Shown: positions 14,981 through 29,590, numbered from the stretch's first letter. The stretch: 64,000 bases of DNA from Colius striatus (GCF_028858725.1 NC_084771.1:4802915-4866914), one strand, 5' to 3'. Program-made: numbers and translations. Notes: a model not told the origin generated them from the letters alone.

Positions 14981-15223
14981 GAAGAGACAAAGCCTTTACT
15001 GCAGACTGCTTGAAAAAATACAGTTCCCAATTTGACAGAACTCTTCAGCTTTGAGCATGAGTACATTCATGACTGGAACATCTATAAAAAATGGATCAAT
15101 TGTCATTGATGTATCTACTCGTGGGTTTAAGGTCCATAGCATACTTGCATCTTTTCCTTAATAATGAGAGGAAAACCTGTAAGTTACACAGATATTTTTA
15201 GATTCTTTTTGGTGCTATGAAAG

Positions 15224-15752
15224 TGTAGTGGCTTTGTCTGGGCCAGGTTTTTGGTAGTGGGGGGGCTACAGGGGTGACTTCTTTAAACAAATTGCTGCCA
15301 GAAGCTTCCCCTGTAGCCGGCAAGGCTAATGGGAGGCCCCATGCTTGAGCGGTTTGTGAAGAATTGTAGCTCATGGGAAGGACCCACATTGGAGAAGTTC
15401 ATGAAGGACTGTCTCCTGTCAGAGGGACCCCACAGTGGGAAGTGTGAGGAGACCTCCCCCTGAGAAGAAGCAGCAGCAAAGTCCATCTGTAATGAACTGA
15501 CTGTAACCTCCATTCCCCATCCCCTGCGCTGCTTGGGGGGAAAGAAGGAGAGTCCTGGAGGAGGGAGGATGGGGGGAGATGTTTTAAGTTAAGTCTGTTT
15601 TGCCCATGATGCTAATTGCTGAGTAATCTCTCTTTGCTTTTCTTGACTCACAAACCTCTTGTTATATTTCCCCCTTCTTTTCCAGTTTAGGAGGAGAAGT
15701 GATATTAGGACTTAGTGGGTATCTAGCACCCAGCCAGGGCTACACCACCACA
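15224..15752 (-). mobile_element. Solo LTR of an avian endogenous retrovirus
   Basis: Read on the minus strand, the 529-bp element opens TGTGGTGGTGTAGCCCTGGC and closes CACTACA, the TG...CA ends of an LTR. Its first part (GGGTGCTAGATACCCACTAA) resembles LTRs I recognise from bird ERVs. It is flanked by GAAAG on the left and GAAGG on the right, a 5-bp target duplication with one mismatch, as expected for ERVL-type integration. No internal retroviral genes adjoin it, so it is a solo LTR left by recombination. It is more GC-rich than its surroundings. Confidence 0.7.
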
Positions 15753-16581
15753 GAAGGTGTGAAGTAGCATAAGAATTGTTACTGTGTCTTACCACTGATG
15801 AATTAGCACAAGAAAAGAAGGCAACTGTAGGTTACTTGGAAAAAGATGGGAAGTACTTCTAATAATGTCCTAAATAGATAATATCAAAGTTAGCTTTTGG
15901 TTTTCCATCTTGTGAAGCTGGATGCCCATCACACAGGCAGGTGTAAATCTTTAGTAACCATTATGAAATTTATTAAAAGTATTTATCCTGATATGACTTG
16001 GGAAAGACTGCTGCTTGAAGTAAGCATTTTTCTTTCTTTCACCTGAGGAAGTTTTCCACCTACACATAGAAAGGTGCTACTTTATGCTGGAAAGAAAAAT
16101 CTTTTTCTTTATTTGAATAATTCTTTGGCAGAAGAGAGACTCATGTAGAGTTGCTCTTAGGATCCTGTGGGAAATAAAAGAACAGAGTATGCTGAAGCCG
16201 GGGGGAGTGAGGCAGAAGAAAATGCCTTCAAATATGTGTCACTATATTATTCTGAGCTATAGAGGCCTTTCAAAATGTAATGCAATGCAATTTATTTTAG
16301 GTGGGACAGCACCCTCTTGAGGCGTAATTTAGAACTGATAGATGGCAAAATGGGGGGGCGTAGCAGCAAGAGCATACAAGAGAACTGCTGCTTGCGTTTC
16401 GCACGTGTTTATATAAAAACCAATTTGCTGTGAATAATAGTGGCTTTGGAAGCAGAGTAAAGAGAAGTGTGCAACAGAAATGAAACAGTGCAGTGATTTT
16501 GTGTGCCCTCTTGCACATATCTGCATACACAGTCATGTTAGGAGAAGATTACAATTCATGTAAATAACTGTAATGAATATA

Positions 16582-16615
16582 ATAAAGAATCTTAATATAA
16601 ATTAAGAGTCTTTAT
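16582..16615. repeat. Imperfect inverted repeat (15-bp arms, 4-nt spacer)
   Basis: ATAAAGAATCTTAAT at 16582-16596 pairs with ATTAAGAGTCTTTAT at 16601-16615 with a single mismatch. AT-rich; no flanking duplication or family recognised, and too short for a typical pre-miRNA. Confidence 0.8.
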
Positions 16616-18147
16616 AAATTCTACAGGTGTCTAAATACCAAATCCTGCTGGTATTGGGAAGGGAATTAGGAAGAAGTTCTTTTCAATGATCACCTAGCCC
16701 TTCAGTGAATAATCAGACATAAGCAATGCCACAGTGTTTCTTTAAAATTAATAGCTTTAGCTCTCTTTCTTTGGAGAAGACTAAAATCCAGCAAGAAATT
16801 CGAGATGATATGAAACTTGTATTCATACAATCATGGACATAAAGGCTGGATAACTGTCCTTAGCTTGGATCACTCTGAAGTCCACAATGCCTCTACCGCC
16901 TTGGAACACAGAGCTGAGCATTTGTTACTCATGGTGTAGTAGTCAATCAGTAAGACCTGCTTAATTTTATACTTTGGAATACATTACTATTTTCTGTCTT
17001 CTAGGACACTCTCAACACTTCACACAGTAGAAGAGATTTTTGATTTGCAGATAAGCCATTTAGTGTCTGAAACGTCTCAGCATTATAGGTCAATAGCAAC
17101 TCTTTAGTCAGCTTTTTCCCTTCTCTGTGTACAGAGAAAATCTCAAAACATGTCACTCAGCCAGAGAAACAAACTGATGCTCTGACTAGTTATTTTTAAA
17201 ATTGGGTCTTCGTGAACAGAATATCTAATGGATTTCTTAATTTGTTGTGCCACACATTGGCTTCAAATCTATAGCAACATTTAGCAACAAGACTGGTTTT
17301 GCTGTCACTCTTGCTACCTGCCATGTTGTACTACTCTTCTACCTGCAAGTTGCAGTATTTGATGACAGCCTGTATGCTTTAACAAGAAGCAGCTTCAATT
17401 ATAGTATAAGCACACTGTTTGTTTTGGTCTGGTGGATTAGAATGCATACATTGCATGTCTTTTTCTACCTACTACAGATAAGCTGAGGAGTTCTTAGTTT
17501 TCATATTGTTCTAATTTAATTCCACACAAACATGAAGTCCTACATCTCTACTACAGGGGGAAAAGGTCTTATAGCTATGTGGTGAAATGGTCATGGTAAC
17601 AGTGGATGAATTCTAGTCCTTATTTTCCAGTATCTTTCTTGGGTTATCGATAAGAAACTCTCTTTTATGCACAAAAGAGGCTCCTTCAATCATGGGCTGC
17701 TCAAATGAACAAGCCTGTATTGTAATATTTGATAAATTGACAATAATTATTATATAATTATCTGAAGTTGGAGCCTGAGGTGTTGAGAGCACCTTAAAAC
17801 TTTAACTTCATGTGCCTCAAACTTGGCTTCAGTAACAAACTTCAAGACATAGACCTTAGTCTACCAACGTGTCTATCTACCTATGTCCTGTTTAGAAAAC
17901 ACTGAATACTTAGTGAATGCTGACAACTATGTGGAAAGCATTAAGATGGTTTGTAATTTTTGTTGGTTTTCATTTGTCCTTTCTGATGAAATGTCCTGCT
18001 TCTACTCAGTGATTTCCACAACTATCACACCATACTCAGCCTCAAGGTCTCTTCATGCATGCCTTGCTCTGTGAAGGATTTCATATTCTACAACTGTGAA
18101 AAGTGAGAAATAGCTTTTCTATTATCAGCCTCCTTTGGCAAGTCTTT

Positions 18148-18161
18148 CCCCCCCCCCCCCC
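18148..18161 (+). repeat. C14 homopolymer
   Basis: Fourteen C residues within a pyrimidine-rich stretch. Simple repeat, likely length-variable. Confidence 0.9.
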
Positions 18162-20351
18162 TTTCTATTCAATTTAATAGCCTTGCTCAGACTTAGAACT
18201 CCTTCTTTTCAAGTCATGGCACAAATTTGACAAATGTTGAAATCATGTAGCTTACATTGCTTTTGCCTTACACCCTTTCTATAAAACCATTTTTCCTACT
18301 CATATCATGAATGGTTTGAGGCAAGGATAAATCTGCTACTCTAACTGTACCATGCCAACCAAAGCTTTCTAGGCTCTATCCAATGCAGTAATGCAGCAAA
18401 TGTAGTAAGAGGAAACTGCAGTGAAAGTCACTGAGAAGTTGGTTGCTAGACAACTGAAAGAACAAGAGGGAAAATAAAAATTTTTCAGGTAAAGTTCAAA
18501 GAAATCTGAAATACATTTCTATAACAAAGAATTAAAATGGAATGGTAGACCAAAGAAAGCAGCAGAAATCAAGAATCTGACAAAGAAGTCAGTATTTCAA
18601 GGGAAGTCGGTATTTCAAACTTGATAGATTTGCTTAAAAAAATCACATGCTTGTAGATACTCTAGATTCAGTCCAGTACTAAGTATCTATATTTCTTTGA
18701 TTCTTCTGATCATTTCTTTGGCTCCTACATTCTTCCTACCAAGCAGGTGGTGTTGTTTTATCATCAGGTAATCTTTCTCTTTTCTAACCTGTTAACATAC
18801 GCTCAGAAAACCAATTGTTATCTGGTGCAGTAAGCCAGGTTTTGGTGTTACCAGCACTGCAAAGGACCACCACCTATACCGTGTAACTCTTTTTCAACCC
18901 AGTCTCCTATGTATTTCACAGCAATGGCAGCAGAGCCTGCAGGTAGGATCACATGGATCAACCAATATTGCCCTTAAAAGAATCTCAGATATGGATGCAG
19001 GCTGCAAAATACAACCTCAGACTTCACGACACTCACAAGTACCTGCAAGGCAAACTTAGGCTCAAATAGAAGGAATCTGGGTTATGTTTTTAATGGCAAA
19101 ATCTAAAGACAAGTAGTCTAACAAAGTTGCTTTTTCAGAGGATAATAAATTCCATCAATACAGGCTGACTGCAACAATGCTATTAATAAAATCATTCTTA
19201 TTAGCACATTTTTACCACAGGAAACAAGATGTCATTGTTTCTAATCTCAACATATTGAATAGTATTTTCAATAAGATAATTCCAAACACGTTTCCTCTTG
19301 TAGCTATTTTATTGCATTTCCTACTGATAATGATTATAAAATTATCTCACTTATTGTTATTACCATAGCCTCTGGTTCAGTAGCCAAACTCCAATCAAAA
19401 GAAAGATTCTGTTTTACATTTCTTAGTCCTAACAGGGACAAAACCTTCCTGTGTTTAGCCTCTATTATCAAAGCTCACAGTGGAAAGTGACCAAAAATCC
19501 CTAAATTAATCCAATTTCTAAAAAATCCCCAAGTCTCCAAGCATCAATCACCCTTAGCCATTCAAAGGGGACAAAATACCTTCAGCATTGCTTCTAAAGA
19601 AGTTTTAATTATTCTGTTTCATGTGAGTGAAAGATTAGGAGACTCATGCCATATTTTAGGGGAAAAATAACTTGAATAATCACTTGTTAATGACAGGCTT
19701 TCACACCAAGATAGGAAAATTAATGTTTTTGCACTACGGTGCATATGAAGCTATGGTGTGATAAGGGAAAAATGGAACACGTGTAATCTGTTCTGTTGTA
19801 TGGTACAGACCAAAAAGAAAATTGAATCCTGTTTTCTAGCTGAAAAAGCTTTTCTTTTTTGCTTTGCACAAAAATAGCAGGTCAAGCAAGCAGTTCTACA
19901 AGATAGTAAACAACTGTTACAAAATACAAATTTCTCAGAAAACCATTTGCTAATCTTCTTTATAGTAAGTGGAGAGTTAAAAATGAGTACCTATTATTCT
20001 TTCATTAAGACTGTCCTCTGATAAGCACTCGTTTTTCAAGAGACCAAGGCTTCCTGTTTTGACAGACACACTGCTGTATATACTCAGCTTGGATAAAATC
20101 TTAATGGTGATTAATCTGACACAGATGAAGTGGAGTAAAATTTTCAGGGAGCTCAGATTTTTATTAACACTAATAGCTACTGAAGAACACCGTAATGATT
20201 TTCTTCTACCTGTACAGATTTAGAACCCAACAAAAAACTCCAAAAAAACCCCTAAAAGGCTAAGTTATGTTCTTTTATGTAGACATCACTTCTCGTTCCT
20301 TCAAATAGCATGAGTATCTGAACAGGCTTGAAATGCAGAATTACCGTACCA

Positions 20352-20430
20352 TTACAGAATCCCAGGATAATTTAGGTTGTAAGGTACGCCTGAAGGTCAT
20401 GCAGTGCAACTCCATTTGTAGCTGGGCAAT
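20352..20430 (-). mobile_element. CR1 LINE 3' terminus, minus strand, diverged
   Basis: CAGAATCCCAGGATAATTTA, then GGTTGTAAGGTACGCCTGAA and GGTCATGCAGTGCAACTCC read as the reverse complement of the CR1 3' end (consensus-like form: CAGAATCACAGGAT, GGTTGGAAGGGACC, CAACTCC). Clearly older than the other copies. Confidence 0.65.
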
Positions 20431-23400
20431 TTAAATCCTGGAGATGGAAGCAGTGGATGACAGGAAGAATCCTGACCTCACTGAAATCAGTAGCAAAGCT
20501 CCTGGGTACTTCTGTTCAGCAGAGCACTTTGCCAAAATGAACCTTATCACAGGACCTCAGCATTTGTGGTGTGGTTTAGCTTGTGATACAGAGTGAGAAA
20601 ACAACTTGTGATTCCAAGCGACGACTTTCTGCGTGTCACCAAAGCAAGCTGTCATTTTGCATACAGACTAGGGGATGCCAAGTAGCCTACGCTCTCAGGC
20701 AACCAGCAGAAAAACAGCCACCTGCAACTGGTGCAGAGGCACAACATCTCTGCAAGAATAACCATGTCTTTCACTCATTGAAATCTGTACTTTCCTTCCA
20801 CAGTTGAGACATTTCTTCTGCCAGCTCCCAGCTTCAGCAATGTCTGTTGTTCCAAGACATTCAGAGAGCATTCATAAAATAAATTTACACTTCTTTTTCC
20901 CATCTCTTCTGAAAAATGTTACATGTACAAAAGGAAAAATGGAGTGTTGAGCGAATGACACCTCTTTAAAATGCAAATCAATAACGTCTGACATGAAAAC
21001 GCTGGAGTTCTGCCAAATCCCCTTTAAAGGTGTGAATCACTAATCTAACTTAGCACAGGACTAGATGTTTTGACAATAAGGTTTGCAAAATAAAAATATG
21101 TATAAAGCAGGGATACAAATTAATTTTGCTAAAACATGTGGTAAGCACAATCTAAAAGACTACAAAATAACCTATTTAGTCTTGTGATCTTTCTCTTTTT
21201 TAGCATGAGGAGTGCATGGGGGAACAGACACCATGTTCTGCCCATGGCATTGAATCCCTGTCACACAAGTTGTGATGCAAGAGACTTTCAAACTGTATTT
21301 TCAAAAACAAAACATACAGTCACATGCATTTTCCTACAGTAGAATATGTAAATATAGGAATGAATCAGCAGTGAAGTTAATTTATATTTTCTTATTGATG
21401 GGTATGTCACACAATCATGAGTCTGAATTCCCTTCAAGTACAATACTATCATTTACAAAGGAAATAATCTTAATCGCATTACATTAGGTCCCAAAGTGCT
21501 TCTGCTTGCTGTCTGGTATTTTCCATCGAGGTAGAGAAAAGACCAGTCAATGGAGTAAAATCATTTACTGATATTGCACATACAAGAACCTGGCTTCCTA
21601 CTAACACAATGATACATTTGCCTGAGACTTATGTTAGTCTTTCAGGCGCTTTGCTATGGAGGAAGTACTGATTAACATTAGATAATCTATCTAGATGTGT
21701 TTTAGGGGGAAAAAAGCAGGTGTGTTATTGTAGTAATGATTTACCTAAACCCAAACTCAGTCAAGAGTAAGCTCAAAGATATGTCATCAATATTTTCATA
21801 CACAGAGGTTTGAGGAAAATGCTCTCTGTGATCCTTTAGTAGAACTAGTTCAAACTGATTTTAGGAATATCTGAGTGTTGCTTGTGTGGAACAGGGACCT
21901 AGAGCCTTTGACACATGAGCTGAAGTGATTGTGTAATTTGATACAGAATTGTAGGAAGATTCATGATAATTAAATGCCATTTATCTTGGTTATCATCAGA
22001 AGTAGAATGTTGCCTTCTTTTATAGCATCAAATATGTCTTTCTGTGGAACTATATTTGGTTGAACCATGATAAACTATTTGCACTTCTTGTTTTTACTAA
22101 ATAGTAATGGGAAAGGATCCTGGTTTTGCTTGTCTATTAAAACAGAGCTTTATGCTTTTACAATTGAGATTTGTCTCTTTATAGTCAAAATTAGACCATT
22201 CCAATGGGTTAGTGGAGCTAATTTTAACACATACCTTTATTCACCTAAGTGTCCTGATTTATCATTTTTGGACACTAAGTGGACCATCTTCCTAAAGTTA
22301 TGACATTAATTTCTCTGCTGTTTTACAGAGGTAGACTTTCCTAACTTGTCACTGAAGGGTAATTTAAAAGTTTGGAGTGTTTTCATTCCTTGTTTCATAC
22401 CCTAATTTTTTCTGAGATTAAATTAGTGGGGATGTTCCTTTAGCAGTTGTTCACGGAATATCATGATGGTTTTGCTAAAAATCTCATTTGATTTGGTTCA
22501 CTCATACATTATTGAAGTGGAGCTTTTTAAAGAGTAAAGAGTATAGCACCAAAGTCCTTCCTGTAGAATGAGAACATTTAACTGGCTTTTCATTATAATC
22601 CAAGAGAGCATAACCTCTTTCCATACTTTGAGTACATATGATCTCTGAAAGTCTGTAAAAACGAACAAGAGCTCTAAGCTGAAAGGGCCACAACCATTAA
22701 AGTGGAATGAATAAGTATAGTCTAGTTAAAGGGCTCAGAAGAGAACTTCAGGAGTTAAGTGTTTCACTGTCTTCTGAGTAGAATAATTTAGATCATGGTA
22801 CACAAGATAGTTCTCAACATTAACATACATTTAGAAAAAATAAAAACCGATCCTTTATAAGTTTTTTCATTTACTAACAAAAGTAATAACAAAAGGCATT
22901 ATATGTTCTCAGTGTTTCATTCGGTTCAAATACGGCTCCTGGGCTTATGTGAAATATTAGTAGACCTAGCATAGTCTTTAGTAGGTATTTAAGGAGCTAT
23001 TATCATATCTTCTTTAAAAATTACAGGGAAACGCATAAGCTATCTTAAAATATAACTAAAGATACAGCACGTATCAGTATTCTGAACACAAATCCCTACC
23101 ATCTCGGTTTCCACAGTGCAAGACAAATTGTCCTTGGGTGTCCTCTTGTGGTAAAACTTAATTATTGCACCTAAATTCTTCGTGGTGTTCAGACGATCTA
23201 TTATTATCAGTCTTCAGACATCATTTTCTGCAGTTTGTGAAGCTACAAAAAACGAAAGGTATTATTAAGTGACTTTTGAAACCCACAGGAAAAAGAAATA
23301 AAAGCTAAAAGTACAGCTATGATAAATATGGCCAGGTTATAAACTTATAAATGCAATGTCAAAGGCTGGTTTTGAAAATAATAAATGTTTGCTATTGACA

Positions 23401-24440
23401 CCAAAATGTCAGCTACATTAGTTAAAGAAAAACAAGCCAGAAAGTAGGACTAAAAGACTATTATTACAGGCTGATAGCTTCCTTTGCTTTTTTCTTTTCA
23501 CACTCTTCTGTTGCCACAGGATAAGATGACAGTGGTGATTTCTGTAACAGTTTATTGGGGAAAACACAAATATTTTATGCTTGTAATAGGCACTTAAATA
23601 CAAGAGTCTGACAGGATAATGACATTTTATATAATACTTGCATAGCCCTCCCCATCAGGGTCAATACAAATAGTGTTATGACCATATAGATGCATTAGCA
23701 TCTCTAGCCTTTGAAACAGAGACCTGTTGCTGCCTGCCATCATTGGGAACTCTGCTATGGACTGGGAAGAATCATGTGATGTTTTTGGACTAATCTCAGT
23801 GAAAGCTGCAGTATGTTCAAAAGAGGCAGTAATCAACCTTCATGAATCTCTGTACTGGCTTCAGTATTGAAGCATCCTCAATGCACGATGAAATGAATGT
23901 GCTACTAAAACCCTTACCTGATGATCACTCAGTTGACTTACCATGGGTGTTAGAAAAAACATGGGTGCTAGAAAATGATATGCTTGTATTCTGTGTTAAA
24001 GAATTAGATGTGAAATATTCTAGGAATGTCTACCTATTGTACAAATACAAGATCTACTGACTGAAATAACTTTATGTTCTAGACTGACTAGAAATGTAGA
24101 CCCTGTAACCTCACAAGTTCCATCTTTGACATTGATGTTGATAAATACTGCCCTTTAACAAATATGCAGGAGATGGCTGAAAATTCAGTAAAGGCTCATC
24201 CTGTGAAATTCATCTAAGTGTGGATATCTACAGTCTAGCTGTCTTCTAGTTGTTATCTAATGTTCTGCTTATGGCCACTGAAATGTGGGGCTCTACTTGC
24301 TTTACTCGGAAGATGGTAAAATGAATCCCTGCCATCTTGACGTCAGTAACTTTTGGGTATGATTCTTAACTCTGTGAAACAAAGCCATGCCTGGTGAGGC
24401 TAATGCACCAATCTTTTCTAATTGGCAACATTAAAGCCTA
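20431..24440. other. Upstream intergenic DNA
   Basis: AT-rich; no gene, RNA or repeat family recognised. Confidence 0.55.
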
Positions 24441-24442
24441 TA

Positions 24443-24675
24443 CAGAATCACAGAATCTTAAGGGTTGGAAAAGACCTCAAAAGATTATCCAGTGCAACCT
24501 CCCTGCCAGAGCAGGACCATCTAGAGTAGGTCACACAGGAACTCATCCAGGTAGGTTTTAAATGTCTCCAGAGAAAGAGATTCCACAACCTTTTTGGGCA
24601 GCCTGGTCCAATGCTCCCTCACCTGAACAGGGAAGAAGTTTTTCCTTATGTTTCTTTGGAACCTCTTATATACCC
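24443..24675 (-). mobile_element. CR1 LINE 3' fragment, minus strand
   Basis: Begins AGAATCACAGAATCTTAAGG and GTTGGAAAAGACCTCAAAAG, the reverse complement of a CR1 3' end, and continues into the preceding CR1 region (GCAGCCTGGTCCAATGCTCC, GAAGAAGTTTTTCCTTATG). A 67-codon minus-strand frame here is the decayed end of the element's coding region. Confidence 0.9.
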
Positions 24676-24679
24676 ATGA

Positions 24680-27600
24680 AGAACATAGAATATGAAGGCT
24701 TATAGCTTCCAGAGATACAGTCACTTAAGTGCTATATGTTCATACTAAAATTTACTTAACTGAGATGAGGACTACTGTATGGGTTACATACCATACAATA
24801 TTCATAGCTACCCAGCACACATACTGTAGGGGAGCATTTCTATGTTTATGGTTACAAATTCTGTCTGAGTACATGAAAAGAACAGAATATTTCTCTTGCA
24901 TTGCATTCTAACCACTTGTGCTCCAAGTTGTCTGTATTTTTTTTTTTTTCTGGATTAAATCATTTATTTTCAAGACCCATTTAATTCAGGGAATCTTTCC
25001 ACTTTTGTCTGAAATGTGATTTGGTTAATGATTGATTTTAAAAAATAGCTGAATAAACTAACATGCAGTTTTACACATGAATGCAAATGTCATCTATTAA
25101 CATGGACTGTTTACAACATCAATATACTTATGCAGATGAAATAATACACAGGATTAATACATTAACAAATGCATTTGTGGAATTACAGAGAAATGGACAG
25201 AAATTCATGAGTGGGTGATTAAACTGAATAATTAAGCAGAAAAATGCTACACAGTATATTTTCAAAATCACTACTGATAGTTGAAAAGGAAAATGGAAAT
25301 GTGTTACTGAGAGTTGTAGACCAACAACAGGACGTGCAGATATTGTTCTGGAAGAATGCAGAAATTGCTATCAATTTTAAATGAGGACCATTATTCTAAC
25401 AAATAACATAACATGGAGCAAATGAGATTATCCACCAAGACAACTATTTCACAGGTGACTTGAGTGATAATGATGATTTTTGGATGATGATACTGAGCTA
25501 AAGCTTGATAGCTGGTATGCAGTATCTTTAAAATATGAATTTTTATAAGATTATATTTAAGCTACAAAGTATAATAACCTTCCAAAGTTCAGAAGACAGT
25601 CTTTACTACTTGAACTCTTCTCTGTGAAACTGGGAAGCTTCTGTGCTGCAGGTAGAAAGTAGACAAATCTCTCAGGCTTGCTTCCATATTCAGGTCAGGA
25701 AGATACAGTATACTGTAGAAACTGAAAACCACTAGTGGAAACATACATCTACACTGAAGTAGAATCAGTGACAAAATGAACCTTGGCTGCCTATCTATTC
25801 TGAACTAACTATACAGAAAAGCAGACATTTGGAGGAGAAGAAGGTGGAGTAATGACTTAGAAAACAAAGAATCAGTCAGGTTTAATCGGAGGTCAGCTGA
25901 AGTAACTATGATAGAAAATCAATAGAGATTAGTTGATTCTTCTCACTACTACAAGATCAGAGACAATTACTCACCAGTCTAATACACATAGTAAAGGATC
26001 TTTTGGTTTAACACTTTTACAATATTCAGTTTTTTTCTTTCTGTAATGATTGTACTTTATTGCCTCTCCACGTGAACACTACCTTTTAGAGTATTTTGTT
26101 GAGAGTCCAAGATAAAATTCACATTAACTATTGAAAGAACTGAATAAACAGGCATAGCATAATCTGATTTCTTGTACACACACAGTAACACTTGCAAATT
26201 TTCCCTGGTTTGGTTTAGTTTCTCTTCACAGGTTCTGGGAATATCTGCTGTTCTAAACCCTGATTTGGATGTATATCATTTCTGGATATCACTTTAGTCA
26301 AGGACAAGCTAATAAAACTGCAATAATTTGGTTATATTCAACCTTCAGCTATTATTGATTAATCATAAAGCAACCTTGTCTAAGAAGTTTTTCATCTTTA
26401 TATTTCTATTGATTGAAACTGCTTCTTCCAATTGCTGACCTGGTTACTGTAACATCACTATTTCAGGTAGATTATTGAGACTACATCATAAACCAACAAG
26501 AAAAGAGCATCTGACAACCTCTAAACTAGTGCCGTACTTTCCTGCCCTCTGAAACTTTTGGCTACAGCTATAAAATGGTAAGAAAACAGTATGAACTGTT
26601 TGATTTAATTGAAACAACTCAATGTCTTATGTGTCTCAGATAAATGCAAAGGGTTTTTTTCTCAGTATCAAATATGGTGTCTGAAATAAGATACATATAT
26701 TGTGACTGCCAGACTTCAATGGAAATACAGATGTCCAAATATCACGTGTGACATGTGGAAAACCATACTGTACAGAAAAAGAAGCCATCCAGGAGAGACT
26801 CCTGCCTGAAGTGGTGCAGAAGGAAAACCAGTTAATAAAAATTTGAAAGGTTGAACTAAAATCCCAATGAATCTCAGCAACTTCGTGGCATGGACATTTC
26901 AATGAATTTCAAGTTCAATGAACTTCAGTCCAAAATGTGTGTGTAAATAAGAAGACCTGTAGAAAAAATCCTAGCAGACTTTGCTAGTTAATCCAATTAC
27001 CATCTTTTAAAAGGAACATTTCACAAGTAATTAATATTTTTAGTCCCTGACCAAGCCTTAAGGTAATTAGTCTGTATGATGGGTCTTAAAGAAATCAATT
27101 TGCAAACAATTTGCGATGCTGGGAAATGTTCTGATTGTTGCTGTTGTTCTGAAAGTCTAGTGGTGACGGCTACATTTTAAATGCTTAACTTCTCCAATAT
27201 ACTGGAACAAAGCTAGGATTTCCTGGTGCAGATCAATAAACAAAGAACTGGAACATCTAAGAGAAAAATTCTAGGGAAATAGTATTAGCTAAACTGGTAC
27301 CAAGGATACAGGACTGATATGCTCTGAGGAGTGCCATTTATGTTAGTTTTCTGTCCCTCAATCTCCTAAGGACAAGATGGGACACAGCTTTTTATATTCT
27401 CTACAAATAATTAAGAAAACACTTTGATAAATCCATTAGTGAGTAGAAGTCCAAGTTGTTTGTTTCTTTAAAAAACCTATTTTGCTAATAAGGTATCGTG
27501 AAAACACCAAGTATTGTAGATATGAGTAAGAAATAGAAGCGCTGAGCATCTATTGGATCAAACTCAAGACTTGGATCAGATAAGTTGAGATTGCTGGACA

Positions 27601-29590
27601 ATATTCAAGATTTTGAGGGGGAAGAGGGGTGAAGAATTTTGGTTGAATTATAATCCAGTAGCTACTGCATAGGGGAATGGAACACTAGGATTAGAAATAA
27701 TAAGTGACGTATAACATTTTGATAAAATCACCTTTTACCTTTAATGTTAAAAGACTTCAGTGGAACTACTGAGATGTATTTCATATTGTCATTGCATTTG
27801 AAAATAGACACATTTAGAAGGATCTAGTTTAAGTTTACGTAAGAGCTAGTTACTTAATTTCTGAACACATTTCAGAAGAGATGGACACTTCAGTCTGAAG
27901 CTAGTTCAAAGTAAACTAGCAAAACCATAAATTAACTTAGTAAATAAGAGGAAAGGTCAACTGGCAATAAAACTAGAGAGTGTACTCTGGAAATATGTAA
28001 ATTCTCTCATTAAATCAACAGGGATTAGAACATTCACTAATCTGGACAAAACAGAAAATGCTGAATTTAAGTAATGGCAAGGAAAGTTAAGCATTAGGGA
28101 AGATTATATAGTACAGCAGCTTTCAGCTTAGGAAAAGTGGTGAAATCATCACCGGAAGGCAGAACTAAATTAGACCCCTTTACATTCTATCTGCTCAGAG
28201 ATAATCTGCCTGCATGACAGCAGCCTATTTTATTGATAACAGAATAATTATGACCAACAATGAGCACAAAAAAAGAAGAAATCTTCAACTTTGTTTTAGA
28301 GCTGGGCATCACCAAGCTGGGCATCATCTCTTCTGGCAGACTGCTGAAATTTTGAGTTGAAAAGTTTATACAGTTTCTAGGTTTTAAAAATTATTTCTAA
28401 CATGAATAAGTCACAAAAGGACTATTTAACCTAAATTTCTTAATTGGAGACTCTAATATCTGACATGTTTTTATTCACACACAAATCTTGCATAATTGTT
28501 CCTCAATTTTTTCTTCTTTCGTTCCTCTTGGACTCTGCCACCACCAAGCAAGTCAGCCCTGGTGCCTGTTTAATGAGCACAGCAGGCTGTCCAACTCAAT
28601 CATTAGATTAAACTGAACCTTCATGTACTCAAGAATTTGCTAAGAGTAGTCAAGAGAATCAACCACCTTCCCTTCAAGGTACATTGCACAGCAATTGTGT
28701 TATTAAATTTACTTCAGTACTGTAAATTCATACAACAGGAAAATACAAATGCATACAATAAGCAAGCCGACACGTAGTATGCAGAGATTGCCACAGACAG
28801 CCCTCAACTCTCACACATTAACAAAATAGACAGGGAAAGTTTTGGTGGCTAACAAGAACTATTGTACACCCTTTCATTTCTTAAATGTCAAATGTAGCAC
28901 TAATTTGCAAGGTTTGATACATAATAACATAAAAAAGTATAAGGAAAGATTAAATCACAAGCTTGCTTATCTCAAGTTTTGAAAATTCATCAGTAGGTGT
29001 AGAATACAACCTGTGACAAGGGGAGCATCATGCACTTCAGAGAAATCACAGACATGGTAATCCACTATAACTGTGATTTTTGAAGGTAATGGTAGAACTG
29101 TATTTTTTCCCCTTCTCTTTTTCTTTGTAGTTAGTAGGAAAAACAAGCACACATGGGAAGACTGTGTTAATGTGTTCACAGATCTTATGAAATGCTGAAC
29201 AAGCAGCTTTTGTGCCAGCATACTTTCAGAACTGAATGCTCCATCACAGATACAGCAGCTCTTTAAAATACTCACCACCAGGTTCAATGATGAACCATAT
29301 GCACAGCATCACACATTGCTCTCTGGGAAGCTTGAAATGTCCATCAGTGTTTAAGTTTAGCTAAAATAACAGTATGTGTGTTGTGTGAGCGTGTTTAGTT
29401 TGTTAAAACAGCTTAATTCTTGACATGGAAAGGCAGTGGGAGCAGCACATCAGCCCTCCAGGCCAACGGCTCAGTTCATCTCCTCTTACATCCCTTACGA
29501 GGTGTTCAGGTTTTGAGCCAGACCATTTCCTAGTGCAGAAAGCGTTAGAACATGCCACAATATTTCACATTTTATTCTTCGCTCTTGACC
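24680..29590. other. Proximal upstream intergenic DNA
   Basis: AT-rich up to the CpG island. A 106-codon minus-strand frame at 28967-29287 is the longest near the promoter; I recognise no family and its codon use is unremarkable, so I do not call a gene. A divergent or antisense promoter transcript is possible but unsupported. Confidence 0.5.

Larger units (their letters stand above)
15758..20350. other. Upstream intergenic DNA
   Basis: AT-rich. Includes an imperfect hairpin at 16582-16615 and a C14 run at 18148-18161. No gene or transposon recognised. Confidence 0.55.

Noticed and set aside
28967..29287. 106-codon minus-strand frame ending about 0.3 kb before the CpG island
   Set aside because: Considered as a divergent gene from the FMR1 promoter, but the protein resembles nothing known and no splice or promoter evidence supports it.
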